A DNA stretch of 64,000 nucleotides from Trileptium ribeirensis. Lineage: Eukaryota > Nematoda > Enoplea > Enoplida > Thoracostomopsidae. How positions within the stretch are numbered: position 1 is the stretch's first letter; every line of letters starts with the position of its first letter. The translations under genes and the position numbers were made by a program. This document shows positions 1 to 11,309 of this stretch, in pieces. The stretch spans positions 1 to 64,000 of the forward strand of contig JASANE010024735.1 of the NCBI GenBank assembly GCA_030248225.1, read 5' to 3'. The notes below the pieces were generated by a model, which worked only from the letters and a program-made list of their open reading frames with translations, searched no databases and had not been told where the DNA came from.

Positions 1-624
1 TTTAATGACGTATACAGATTCTAGTCTTCTACATACAAGTATACTGTAAAAACTAAAAATTTATTTTCGGTTCGACAATAGATCAACTACAGTTTAATGC
101 AGCACCTCAGAACTGTGCCATTATACCCAATCTAGGCATGACATCTAACCAAGCCACAACTAACAGGCAAAAATCCATTCAATTATTTTTAATTTCAGTG
201 TTTTTTGCACAATAACTATATAATGAGCGCTTGCTGCACATCATGTTGTTTGTTGAAAGGCGCTGTGGGCACCATTTTTGTATGACATTTCATCAAAATA
301 GGCGTTATCTGTCAGGGGTGTTAAGTGACCCCACAACGCTAAAGTGACTAACTGTTAAAAGCGTCAATTTTTGGTTTGAAAATTGACAGTAGGGCACGAC
401 ATTTTGCTGGAAAGGAAGGTTTCAGTCTATTGTCTTCTTAAGACAAATATTTTTGAAAATATATTCATTCGATGAGCCACGAACAAGTAAAGATCCCGAC
501 CTTCAGAAATTTATTTTTTGAAAATTTCGCTTGGTTGGTTTGTTCCGTTTTAAAACGAAAAGATGTGGACAGTTTTTTATATTTATGCAATTCGATTAAA
601 TTTATACTATAATAATATATATAA
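1..624. other. Unassigned AT-rich DNA
   Basis: I see no open frame, exon-like segment, tandem repeat or inverted repeat that I can support in this stretch. It ends at the TAA that flanks the miniature element starting at 625. Confidence 0.4.
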
Positions 625-1096
625 TTTAAAGTCCACTTTAAGGGCGTAGACTAGGGTTCTTCCTTAGTCAAGTCAGTTCATGATCACAAAAGCAATGAGA
701 ACGCACACATCGTGATTTTCCTTATACACGCTAACATGAGTTTGTGACATTGCAACACGTAGTAGCTGTTCACCCTCAGTATTCTGTGATTCAGCACAGC
801 ATTTCTTGACCGCGTACACAGTACAATGCAATTACCAATAGCTTTTTTGCTTAAACTACAACATACACCGACAGCGAGCATAACCATCTCAGTCCAGCAT
901 GTCCTTTCGTGAACGCGGAAATAAGCGCGAAATGGAGGAATGTGCGCATAGCAAATTCTGTTCATAGATCACAGGTGTCTTGTTTGCGTTCAGTAAAATG
1001 CGAATACTGGTGGAAGAAATGTGAACTCGAACGATTCACTTAGTGATTTTGACAAAAGAACAATCATTGTTTACGCACCTAAAGTGGACTCACACA
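625..1096. mobile_element. Miniature inverted-repeat element (TAA family), copy A
   Basis: The two ends are inverted repeats: GTCCACTTTAAGGGCG near the left end and CCTAAAGTGGACTCACAC at the right. The element is flanked by TAA at 622-624 and 1097-1099. The subterminal motif GACAAAAGAACAATC near the right end recurs in the sister copy at 60873-61357 and, more weakly, at 41042-41320. A 3-bp TAA duplication and lack of coding capacity suggest a non-autonomous PIF/Harbinger-like element; the superfamily is inferred from the TSD only. The left terminal dozen bases have diverged, so the 5' limit is placed from the TSD. Confidence 0.65.
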
Positions 1097-1514
1097 TAAA
1101 CAATATTTGCATGGGTTGAATTAACTGATATATGTATCTGGCTTAAATTCAATAGATAATGCGCACCTTTTGACAGTTATCCACGTTTATGTTTGCTATA
1201 ATAAAAATTCAATCTCTCGTCAGAATCACATACTGAGCAGGTGAACATCGATTTCGTACCATGATTAATTAACGGTTATAAGCTTCTATGAAACCTTTGG
1301 TACAAGACTATTAACATAATCAAATCAAATTTTTTCAGTTATATGTCAATGAGCGATGGAGACACCGACTGTTCACTACATCTTTCATCCTTGGTAATTT
1401 AGTATCAGTCACTAAAATTATTCTTATGCTTAACCTAAAAAATGCCAATCTTTAATATTCTGCATACTTATAACATTACATCTAAAGATCATTATGAGTG
1501 TGTTCAAATTCAAA
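1097..1514. other. Unassigned AT-rich DNA
   Basis: Nothing supportable is visible apart from being downstream of the possible terminal exon at 1515-1699 on the minus strand, so it could hold its 3' UTR. No convincing minus-strand polyadenylation signal stands out. Confidence 0.3.
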
Positions 1515-1699
1515 TTACCATTGTATTGTCGCAGGAATCATAAATTTACTATTTGCAAAACTTGAAAGTGGAATCATAAATGGTTTCAAAAGAACTGAAG
1601 TGCAGCTAGTTACAGGTAGTTTCGGAACATTTCTTGCGGAATACTTATTAATAATATTTAGTAGTACACCATTATGCACATTTGACATACATTCAATAT
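1515..1699 (-). CDS. Possible terminal exon of an unrecognised membrane-protein gene
   Basis: On the minus strand a possible acceptor (ctatttgttag) at 1700 opens a frame of 61 residues ending in TAA at 1515-1517. It begins with two bases of a codon, so it can be joined in phase to the exon at 6902-7023, which ends with one base. The peptide begins IECMSNVHNGVLLNIINKY and ends FMIPATIQW; I do not recognise it. Against this: the acceptor tract is weak, phase agreement has a one-in-three chance, and the opposite strand is also open here (1498-1710) with its own AG/GT pair at 1533 and 1615. Treat it as the weakest end of the gene model. Confidence 0.28.
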
Positions 1700-1836
1700 C
1701 TAACAAATAGTTAACTTACTCTGATTAACTTCTGAAACTGGGAGAAAAAGTTATATCAGCACTGCACAATTGTAGAAAAATTTGTGATGTTTTACGATTG
1801 CGAAATATCTGAGGTTTTTGTACATTACATCTATAA

Positions 1837-2585
1837 CTAACCAGACGATTTGATGATAATGGTGTTCCAACACCAACCGCTATAGCACACGTTGGTATCG
1901 TGAATGAAGGCATGTTTTGCTGAATACGGAGTTGGCCACAGCAGTAACCCGTTAGTATACCTGGAAAGCAATGAAGACATGTTTCTGTGAATACATCCAT
2001 GCCCACAGCTGCAACCTATTAGTATATACATAGAAAGGAACGAAGGCATGGTTCTCTAAATACGGACTTGGCCTCAGCTGTAAGCCTTTTGTATATACCT
2101 GAAAAATAATCCAACGCATGTTTTGCTAAATACGGAGTGAGCCACAGCTATGTCGCGTTACTATATCTGGAAGGAAATGATAGCATATTTTGCTAAATAC
2201 GGACGACGCCACAGCTGTAACCCGTTAGCATAATTGGGTAGGAATGATGGCAAGTTCTGCTGAATACGGAGTTGACGGCAGCTGTGACCCAGTAGTATAA
2301 CTAAAAGGCAATGAAGGCATGTTTTTCTGAATACTAACTACGCCACAGCTGTAACCCGTTAGCAGAATTGGGAAGGAATGAGGACATGTTATGCTGAATA
2401 CGGATAAAGCCAGTGCTATAACCTGTTGGTATACCTGTGAAACGATGGCATGTTATGGCGAATATGGAATTTATCATAGCTGTACCCCTTAGCTTACCTG
2501 GAAATGAATAAAAAAGTTTGGAAATATCGCCTTGGCCATAGCTGTAACACATTACTATATATACCTGAAAAGGCATTAAATCAAT
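1837..2585. repeat. Diverged minisatellite, unit 64-70 bp
   Basis: About ten to eleven imperfect tandem units, each containing versions of GCCACAGCTGTAACC, CGTTAGTATACCTGG and AATGAAGGCATGTTTTG. Successive CATG landmarks fall at 1911, 1978, 2047, 2117, 2183, 2251, 2319, 2385 and 2449, giving unit lengths of 64-70 bp. Units at both edges are the most decayed. It lies in the proposed last intron of the minus-strand gene. Short open frames across it are by-products of the repeat. Confidence 0.85.
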
Positions 2586-3982
2586 CGAACAGAGGACATT
2601 TTCATTTACGAATGATATCTGCAGCTCATATGCTGTTTTTTGTACGTTTTTGGTATTATAAAAAGGCAATATCTTAACATTTGGAATTATACTGGACGAG
2701 CATTTTTTATGATGTCTGATATTGAAATTTTAGTATGCTAATCAATAGCTGCTTACTATGGAAACACAGTCGCTTTCTGTATAATCTGGTATATATAAAG
2801 TATAAAAATTTAATCTAGTTTAATCTTGCCTAGTCCTTATGCTTAAGCTACGGCTAAAGTAAATTTTAAGCTGAGACAGGAACAATTAGCTAAGCCAAGG
2901 AAATATATCATATCCCATAAGCAAGTTTTAGCCCAAAGACTTGTAGCTCAGGATTTTAAGTCTGCACCTTAACCAAATATGAAGATTAAGCCTTAAAATA
3001 AGCCCCGCTTATATCAAAATCGATAGGCAACCACTAACCGTGAGCTAAGCTTGAACATTTTCTTACAACTAAACTAAAGTTTCCATACGTCTAACACCTA
3101 AATCAAGATTCAGACTAACCTTATGGCTCAAACTTTTAGCCAGCAGTAACTCAACGCTTTGTTTCACAGTACACATCAGCCCATGTTTTAGAGATACTGT
3201 AGTTTGAAGCTAACATGCTTTATGACTACGTCTAAGTCCTAAACGAAACTTTAAATTTTAGACAAAGCTTAAGCCTTGCTGTATGCCTATGTTTTACACT
3301 TAAGCAAAGAGTTTGGCTAAGTCTAATTTTTAAAGTAGCCTAAGCATTACATTAAGCATAAAAAGTAAACGTAAAACTTAAAAATTAAATGTCTATATAA
3401 TTTCTCAAATTTTTAATTTACCTCAATGTTCGAAATGGCTATAATCATTTTTGAACAATAAAATATGTTTTCATATATTTAAGGCAACATCTCGGCAGAA
3501 ATTCGCTAGTATATTTTAACCATGTATAACAGACAAACCAATGAATTTGCCTAGGGCATATACTTTGTAAAAATTTGCATTTTAATTGTTAAACAACGTG
3601 GAAATTTTATGTCCATAGTTTCAGGTTATAAACTTCAAATAGCCTAGTGGATAATTGTCTACTGCTTTACGAACGTTACACACTTTGAGTTACATTTTAT
3701 ACAGGCTTGATTTGACGTATGGAAGCATATATGTGCTCTTTTGGATATATGATAGTATTACTAAATGCGAGATTCAAAAACTTAAATATAAAATATGTAT
3801 GAATCTTATTGGATATTAAGATAAAGTTATACCGCATATTAAAAAATCACCTAGGCCATAATTGATTCAGTCACTCTAACCGAATTTTCACAAAAGCAAG
3901 TATATTGAAAATATTCCACCTTAGTGGTATCATTGTCTAAGATAAGCATGCAGGCTAGCAAAATATTAGTGATAAAAAATAT
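2586..3982. other. Intronic DNA without identified genes
   Basis: Apart from the TTAAGC-rich tract at 2820-3370 this interval is AT-rich and shows no coding, RNA or element signature that I can support. Confidence 0.35.
2820..3370. repeat. TTAAGC/CTAAGC-rich degenerate tract
   Basis: Across about 550 bp the hexamer-like strings TTAAGC, CTAAGC, TAAGCC and AAGCTTA recur far more often than in neighbouring DNA, without a fixed period. The composition resembles the cores of the repeats at 36.6, 37.6 and 51.3 kb. It could be a very decayed telomere-like or short-period satellite array. No exact tandem array survives, so the reading is tentative. Confidence 0.45.
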
Positions 3983-4469
3983 ACTAAGCGTCTAGGTCGG
4001 CGAATCCCCAACTACCGTAAAAATTCAAACTTAATTACTGTCACTGGAAAAACAAGCATAAAAACAAACAATAAAAACTATATCAGGAAGTCTACCTATT
4101 CCTAACCACCATTGGGGCAGTAAATTCGAGAAAAATACGCAATTTTGTACCAAACCCACAACTTTATAGAAAATCAATATAGCCTATTATATTATTTTGC
4201 AACAAAGATATGGTCCACTAATTGTACATTTTATCACTTTTGGGTATTCCCAAGCTGATTCTTACGACGCCGATAATCTAAGCGAATTTCTATTCTTTTG
4301 TGAATTATATTTTGTGGCAGTTAATATATTGTCAATTTATTACATATCTAGGCGTTAAGATCTCTAATTCTGGATTTGGTTTTTTGTTTTACCTTCTTGT
4401 TTCTTTTTTCGAGCACCATTAAACTGCCAATTTGATGGTAGTATGAGTTCGTATACCAAGGCACTTAGT
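3983..4469. mobile_element. Inverted-repeat element, copy A of a two-copy family
   Basis: The left end (ACTAAGCGTCTAGGTCGG) and right end (ACCAAGGCACTTAGT) are imperfect inverted repeats extending about 40 bp inward. The right 340 bp is directly repeated at 62795-63110, with shared blocks such as TAAATTCGAGAAAA, TCTTGTTTCTTTTTTC and GGCACTTAGTAT. No coding capacity. The flanks read TAT on the left and ATG on the right, so no clear target duplication can be assigned. This is probably a miniature DNA transposon of unknown superfamily. Confidence 0.6.
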
Positions 4470-4621
4470 ATGCAATAAATAAACATATATTAATGATCAC
4501 AATATATAGCTATGAAAAGCATGGTGAACTTTAATTTGTAATTCATACACGTCGGCGTTACATATATATTCAACTTAAAATAGCTAAAAGTTGTAAAAGA
4601 CACAAGTGGAGGTCTATATCT

Positions 4622-6764
4622 CAGGCTTCGCATAGGAATGGGAATTTCCATGGGAATGGGATGGGATGCGAATCGACTTGATTCCCATGGGAATTCCCCT
4701 CCCGTGATGGGAATTTTTTCGCGTCATAGACTTGATGATTTTGCTTAACATTCAGCAAAAACGGTGACGTCTCGACATAAATATATTCAAATTCTAGAAA
4801 CTTGCCGCTAACACATAATTCTTTTTGTTGTAATATGTTCAATGAGGTAGTTTTTTCAGTCTGTCAAAATCAATTATCCATGGTCCAGGGTGGATCAACC
4901 TTCACTACAGAACCGGTTGTTCGAAGTTTTTAACACCGGCCTAGCATCCCCATCACCAGAGGGGCCGCGCCCGATAGCTATGATAAGTGATAGCCACGGG
5001 CCCCATTGCTGCTGTTTGATACTAACCGTACTCTGGTTCCCACCGAGCAACAGGGGTGCTAGAGATAAGTATCGTCCAGCAGGATTGGAGTCACGATTCT
5101 AACATGTTTCTTGACGTTCACAAATACGAAAGATACAAACTGACCTCTTCTTCGAGTTATAACAATTGTCTCTCGGTAGCATTTTCGCCAAGATACTAAA
5201 CCTGTATCTTGCGGCCTAACTCGTGCCAAGATACCGACTGATCTCTTGGCTGCGTGGCTAGGAATTCATATCTTATCACTATCTACTCACTGTCTTCACC
5301 GCTGTCATCATGTCCCAGAGCTGGTGTGTCTAGATAAGCTTTTATTTCGTCAGACGACGCATCAAGGTGCTGGTTGAGGTGCAGGTGTTTTTCAAGGAAC
5401 TTCATCTATACCATTGGCTAACTGAAACCAAAACTTTTGCACACTGTTTGAGCAGTGGCAAGCTTGTGACTTGTTTCCAAAACTTTTGAGGCTGCGCGAA
5501 GGGGCGACTAATACCTTCAAACATTAACTTCTCATTTGCTAATTCTAGTTCGTTGGCAACATTCTGTTTTTAACCGGAACTGCAATCATTTGATCGAAAA
5601 TATGGTATCTCGCTGGCGGCAAGCTTCTACTAGTACCCGCTACAGACGCTGTTGTACCGGCGACATTTCATACCAGTGAGTAGATCTATAACGCAGCTGT
5701 TAAGTGTATCGTCGAAGTGTTGGATAGTGACGTTCCAGGACGAAAAAAACTGTTGTTGTGCTTTTTCTAATGTTCTTCCTTTATCGCCGATGGCGGCAAC
5801 GGCCAATTCAGCCTAATGTACCTGAGCGTATCATGCAGTTATAGCGAGAAGGCTAAGCCGCGTATAAACTTAAACAGCTTCTTCGATATGTTAAACAACG
5901 AAACAAAAAATTTCATATTTCTCCATTTAACATGATTGCTTTTCAACGGAAATGATTAGAAACTGGACATGTTTTCCAATGACAGGTATTATCTTTCCCG
6001 GATGGCTGCTAACACCATTGATGAAATTCTGAGCAAATCTTGTTGGAATCCTTCTGGTTTCTTTGAATACTGACGACACTGAGCGCTTTCCGAACTGCAA
6101 ACATGTATATTGCCTATTCCTTTAAGTCATCAGCTTCTGTGTGATATCCTCGAGCATTATGAGTTAAAATAAGTGTTAGGAGTTGAAATAGATAGCAAAG
6201 AGACATTTTCGTATCTTCGCCAAAATTAGCTAGTCGAGAGAAACTTTAGTATCTCTGCTGACTTTGCTTCAGAGATCTGTCCGTACCAGATCTGCAGAAA
6301 CGGTGTTTAGTTTATGTGCTGGAGACAGGTTAGTATTCAGCACACCAGCTTCTTCTTGAAACTAGAGAACAGTTTGTATCTAGCAGCTGAAACTGGGGCA
6401 CATAGCTGGCAGTAAACCTTGGCTGTCGGGCGCGGCGTCATACGGCGACGGGGATACCCAGTTGTTACTTGTACGCATGCGGCGATGGCAACATATTGTG
6501 TAGTTAGCTGTGACTCACCGGAGACCAACGGCATAATATATACTCTTCCGCTTCTTCCCTTTACCGACCATAGGTGTGATAATTCAGAACGGAGCCATTG
6601 ACAGTTGGTTACATAAGTGTTGTGTCTTCATCTGATATAACAACGTGGAGTATCTCCTAAAGTGTTTAAAGCTTGGACTTACGGAACCCATGGGAATTCC
6701 CATGAAATTCTCGTGGAAATGGGATGGGAATGTAAATCGAAAAAACATTCCCATGAGAAGCCTG
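4622..6764. mobile_element. hAT transposon relic with perfect 8-bp TSD
   Basis: The termini are CAGGCTTCGCATAGGAATG and its complement CATTCCCATGAGAAGCCTG, flanked by identical octamers CTATATCT at 4614-4621 and 6765-6772. An 8-bp duplication with CAG-initial ends is diagnostic of hAT. Both subterminal regions are rich in GGGAAT/ATTCCC strings, as is common for hAT transposase-binding zones. The interior carries minus-strand remnants of a transposase (5270-5560). At 2143 bp it is shorter than a usual autonomous element. A GC-rich block at 4880-5100 inside it is unassigned and may be a nested insertion. It sits in the proposed last intron of the minus-strand host gene. Confidence 0.85.
5270..5560 (-). 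pseudogene. hAT transposase C-terminal (dimerisation) remnant
   Basis: Minus-strand translation shows PFAQPQKFWKQVTSLPLL followed by KQCAKVLVSV around 5430-5515, which matches the hAT dimerisation-domain pattern (tryptophan in FW/WW, PLL, a small-residue AK/AR, then L.V). After a frameshift, MKFLEKHLHLNQHLD at about 5350-5410 fits the end of that domain. Hallmark residues between these blocks (the S..SERVFS segment) are missing, so there is an internal deletion. Stops and frameshifts upstream prevent reading the catalytic RNase-H-like core and any BED finger. It is nonfunctional. The call depends on motif recognition plus the flanking hAT termini and TSD. Confidence 0.6.
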
Positions 6765-6901
6765 CTATATCTTTGCCGCCAAATGGTATATAGGTTATTC
6801 ATGTTTTCTATTGTGTTACATATTTGGCACAAACATTACCAATTTCCCAGAATTTAGTGTAGTAGGTACGAAAATGACATAATTCGTTGTATGTATCTTA
6901 C

Positions 6902-7023
6902 CAATAGCTACAGCAGCAAACAGATTGTATTTTCGCCGAGTGGCGTCGCCCATCAAGCTTTTTGCTTGAAACATGTAAACATAAGCAGGAAAAACAGCGA
7001 TCGTTAGCGCCATTCCAATGTCT
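6902..7023 (-). CDS. Exon of an unrecognised multi-pass membrane protein gene
   Basis: On the minus strand the acceptor ttctgcttcag precedes the exon and the donor ATTG/gtaaga follows it. The 122-nt exon takes one base to finish an arginine codon, then encodes 40 codons beginning DIGMALTIAVFPAYVYMF and continuing through QAKSLMGDATRRKYN to LFAAVAI, and ends with one base. It reads as a transmembrane helix, a basic cytosol-like loop, and the start of another helix. Its phase matches exactly the upstream exon at 11152-11309. I do not recognise the family. Other exons of the same strand and style lie at 20.4, 15.9, 14.7 and 12.3 kb. Confidence 0.6.
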
Positions 7024-8700
7024 CTGAAGCAGAAAATCACTTTATCACCAACCACAATTTTTATTTAAGCTTTAGTAAGAAGACATGGAATCCGCAATAT
7101 TAAATTAATGACCTGTAGGAACTATTTTTTTGCAATTTTTTTTTGATTTCGATAATCTTGATTACGCAAAGCACATCAATTGTCAATACGTATTGCTATA
7201 AAATGATGTAAAATATGTTTCTTTACTAGTGTTTTCCCTGTCTCTGGGATACTAATATGTTTTCTGTGCTTCTGGTTATATTCATATAAGCCGCGTAATA
7301 CTGCAATAAAAGTGATGCATATATACTATGAAGCCAAAATTTAATGAGCTTGTCTACACCAGACAAATCAGTCTTGAAGACATTTACACGCGAGAGGATA
7401 TAACTATGAGTTTCAGAACTCATTACCTAAAGGCTACCAACCAAATATTGCGTTTGTATAAAAATTTTCTAGTGACACTTATTAATATTGGTTTACCTTA
7501 AACGTAAGTACCAAAGTTTTAGCAGAATATCTAATAGACACTTCTTTAGTCCACATGTTTTACACAGAAATTAAATTCTAACATAAAACAGTAATATTAT
7601 AGCGAAATCATTGCGAAACTTTATCAAAACATCAGGAGATTACCAAATGTTGGAAACAAAAGTATAAAACGAGACTGTCAGTCACTGTATTCGACCAAAT
7701 TCAGCTATTAGAAAACTAAAATTTTTAAAGAGATCACATCCTTACTAAGAGATATCTTATGGCAGAGTCTCAGCAATAGGACACAAAGTTCTTCTTAACT
7801 ACTTGATTAATGATAGGTGTAGTTTTCAGGAAAATGTATTGTAGACTTCTTGACATTTGACATCGCCGCTTTCAGCAGACGTGATAAATTTACATGGTGA
7901 CGTAATTTGGTACCATTCCCCAAATTTTACGACTTCCTTATATAACTACAATAACTGCTATCCATAAGCGGATGTTTTAATTGTGGAGGAGACAGTATTT
8001 GTTCGGAACACGTAGATGTCAGGCCCGCAACTTGTTTTTGAATAATATTGCGGCTGCCTCAGGAGAATGTTTCTGCCAATATTTTAAGTTACAGAAGGAC
8101 ACCATTAAAATTCATGTTACAGATTACATGCATGTGTGTAAATATTTTGTTTTGTGTGCACAGAACCTAGTATAATTTCATACTGTGTATGGGTAAGAAT
8201 TTCAAGGATCCGGCACTTCTGGCACATAAAGGATAACAACAAAACATCATTTATGATAAAGACTGTAAGCATTGTTTTAATTACGTGACTCGTCTCATTG
8301 CACTAATTCAGGTGAAATGTGGTCCAGCTGGATTATATTAAAATACCTAAACCGATAATTTAGCTTGGCCGTTTGTAACAAAACTAGGGTCTAGTTCGGT
8401 TGTTTATGATAAGCGACGTGTTCGGCTAGACTGTTATACGTGACGATTTTATTCTACGTATGAATGTTCAATGGTTTTAACAGTTTTTCTTCCTCAAATT
8501 GTGAATTAACTTTGTGGTGTTTTAGTCTACGAAGGTTATTATTTACAACTATTTACCGATTGGTTATATCCGAACCGTATATTAGTTCTTGAAACTGTAC
8601 GTATTCGTGTGAAATAATCCGACGATTAACTATCGGCAAAACACATGTGCGACATAGATGCCCATATGGTGGCAGCTCTAGATGAGTTACCCCCTCCACA
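7024..8700. other. Intronic AT-rich DNA
   Basis: No feature that I can support. The direct phase match between exons at 7023 and 11152 means no further exon is required here. Confidence 0.35.
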
Positions 8701-8739
8701 AGGGTTGGTTTTACAAGTCGCATTTTCTCCCACCACGCC

Positions 8740-9130
8740 TGGTCCCGAATTCCTTGAAATTTTGGGAAAATTGGGTAAAATTGCGGAAAATTAAAAAAAA
8801 TTTTGCAAAATTGGGAAAAATTTTAACAAAATTAAGAAAAACTATGAGTTTAATAAAATTTCTAATATCTATTCTCCATGGGAAAATAGAGTTTACCCCG
8901 CAAAGGTTGGACTTTCTCAAGCCATTAGTTGCCCCTTCCGCCGTGAAAGCTCAAAATTTTTGAAAAAATTAACCAAAAAAACTGTTGAAAATTTCGCAAA
9001 ATTGGCACAAATTAGTAAAAATTGATGGGAATATTAGAAAAAGGTGGGAAACGATAGTTGGCAAAAAATGGACAACAAATGAGCGAAATTTGGAAAAATT
9101 ATGCGCTCATTAAAATTTCAAAAATTTACC
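8740..9130. repeat. AAAATTTTGC-type low-complexity tract
   Basis: Short variants of GGAAAATTGGG, GCAAAATTGGG and AAAAATTTTGCAAAA repeat irregularly for about 390 bp, broken by a GC-richer segment at 8890-8945. On the minus strand it reads TTTTTGC/AATTTTCC, the same texture as tracts at 28240-28290, 48050-48200, 50880-50980 and 51760-51860, which are likewise bordered by G- or C-run sequence. This suggests a dispersed low-complexity family rather than a single microsatellite. Confidence 0.6.
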
Positions 9131-11151
9131 ACCACTGACTTACCCACCCTCCTGCCGAGGACCTCTACCTCTCTGCCGAAGCGATCTACACATGAGCCGA
9201 TGGACCTTAGCTACATATGATGCATAGCTACAATCTATGGCGCAGGGTGTTTGCTTTTGGTGTTTTCACATCAATTCCGTCTTAAAACGAATGTTCTTTT
9301 TTCAGTTATAAGACAAATGTTAACGTGGTTATGAAAACATTGCTGGATATGTTTTGAAAATCACTATCTTATTCTGCTTTTGTAGTAGGTCATTATGTTT
9401 CATGGCCACTATAACACAGTAGCTGAACGCTATTTATACTTCAAAAAATATAACTCCGGACGGGATTGTGGGAAGTTCCTAGATTTTACCATTTGATGTG
9501 TTTAATTAGTAGCATTATTTGCCGGTATCTCGTTATATTTGCAAGTACGGATTGAACAATGAATCTTTTCTGGTTCAACATCTGTTCAGAGTATGGTGTT
9601 ATAACCTGGTATAAAAAGTAAATTTGGTGGGCTATATATTCCATATCACAGATCGATTTAAATGAACATATATACCTATAGTGATAATGTAAAGCGAAAA
9701 AATAAATATTCATGAGACAATGATGGCATCAATACCGCGTCTTTAGTACCAAGGCATTAGAGAATTTGTCTTTCTCATTTCCAACTTGTGATTGGTTGGT
9801 AAATTTTAGTTCACGTGTAACACTGTCCACTTTCCTTCTACAAACTAAACTTCACGGTATGAAAAAACTATTTTCTCTCAAACGGGTGAAATGATGTGGT
9901 ATTTGACAAATTTAGTGTTCATTTTGCTTCTATCGGCTATTACTTAAAAGTGGTGTTTAAATCATAGGACGAATATTCACGGTATATGTGTCTTTGCGAA
10001 AGCATAGAAATACTGTTCACTTTATACCATCTTCACTTTGCATATCGAAATCAGCTTGTAAGAATCCACTTTTCGATTTAAAGTAACCCATATTTTGAGT
10101 ATTCATTTCAAAATAAATTGACCTGCTCGGCAAATTTTTTAACAATCTCTGGATCATTTACTCATTCCAGTAGCATCGAATAAAATTTCGACAATTTTTC
10201 AAGCGTCTGTCGTTAGTTTCATGTTGTAACTTATTGACATTACTAATGTCATTGTTACATACACGAGTATTACAGTCATATAAATGGTGTGATGACGTCA
10301 ACCCTACGGTCTAAGCGCAGAATCTAATATTCTATGACGACTGGTTATTATCGGCTTACTTGAAATTTCCAAGTTTGAACGGCATCATTGGCATGGTACA
10401 ATTTTGAATAGAATAGGCGGCTATGTATTAAATTTGATAAATTTTACACACCAAAAGCTACAGTTATTTTAGCGACGTACCGTATGATATATTTCTGCCA
10501 TAAAACGGCTGCATGGATTATCATTTTTAGCTCCAGCCACAGCGGTCCAAAATATCAGGTGTCACAAAATTGTCGCTAAAAGTTATCGTCAAGCATCAGC
10601 GCAAAATTTATTATGGACGCTACAAGGGTTCTGTTGTAACAATCTTAAAGACGAGTCCATCTAATGTGGGTGAGCGTCGTCAATTTATTAATGCTTTGCA
10701 CTGCTACCTCAACATGTCGGTTAACATCTGTTAGGCTACATAATTCCAACTTTAAACTGTAAGTTGCTTATCTCTAAAGCACCCCGTAGAAAATTTTGTT
10801 GTATAATTATAATTCTTTATTGATGTCTTCAGTTAAGTCTGCATCAATATCTAAAAGTATGAGTTCTACTTTCGCGAAAATTGGTGTTTTACTTTTAATA
10901 AACTTAAAGTTATTGTATTGCCTTTCGAAGTCGAATATATCCGAAATTTATATAAGCTTTTAGTTGGACTGATTTCACATATAAGAAATTCACGTTCTGG
11001 CTACTGCTTACAATACTCAATACGGAAGGAGACATGTAACTTTGCTAATTACGTAAAATATCTACAAGTTACTAACTTGTACAAATGTCATTTTAGATTA
11101 AACCAAAATTCAAATTATACACAAATGTTGTAGCTATAACCTGAAACGTAC
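9131..11151. other. Intronic AT-rich DNA
   Basis: I see no supported element or exon. A minus-strand open frame at 9486-9713 has no convincing splice context. Confidence 0.35.
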
Positions 11152-11309
11152 CTGTGAAAAACTATATCGAGCAAATCCGATCCCCTCTGTCCGATGTCAA
11201 AAGCAAAACTTGTTCCCCATAAACACAAAGCTATCCAAAGGTAAACATCGGTTAACATTGCTCGCTCTTGATCACTTAAATTGCTTATGTCGCATATGTC
11301 AATGAACAA
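11152..11309 (-). CDS. Exon of an unrecognised multi-pass membrane protein gene
   Basis: Minus-strand acceptor ctctttcag and donor CACAG/gtacgt bound a 158-nt exon. It starts in phase 0, LFIDICDISNLSDQERAML, then TDVYLWIALCLWGTSFAFD forming a clear transmembrane helix, then IGQRGSDLLDIVFH, ending with two bases (AG) of an arginine codon that the exon at 6902-7023 completes. Both splice sites fit the consensus. Together the two exons give helix, short loop, helix. An upstream candidate at 12307-12342 ends in phase 0, compatible with this start. The protein family is unknown to me. Confidence 0.62.

Noticed and set aside
684..965. 93-codon minus-strand open frame
   Set aside because: Falls entirely inside the TAA-family miniature element; the sister copy is not open in that frame.
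1498..1710. Plus-strand exon with AG at 1533 and GT at 1615
   Set aside because: No other plus-strand exon candidate nearby; the minus-strand reading fits the phase of the upstream exon. Kept only as the competing interpretation.
1837..2585. CRISPR-like array of regularly spaced repeats
   Set aside because: Units are contiguous and diverged throughout, with no conserved repeat/unique spacer alternation, in a clearly eukaryotic context.
2334..2669. 111-codon minus-strand open frame
   Set aside because: Lies mostly across the 67-bp minisatellite; the peptide simply repeats the unit translation.
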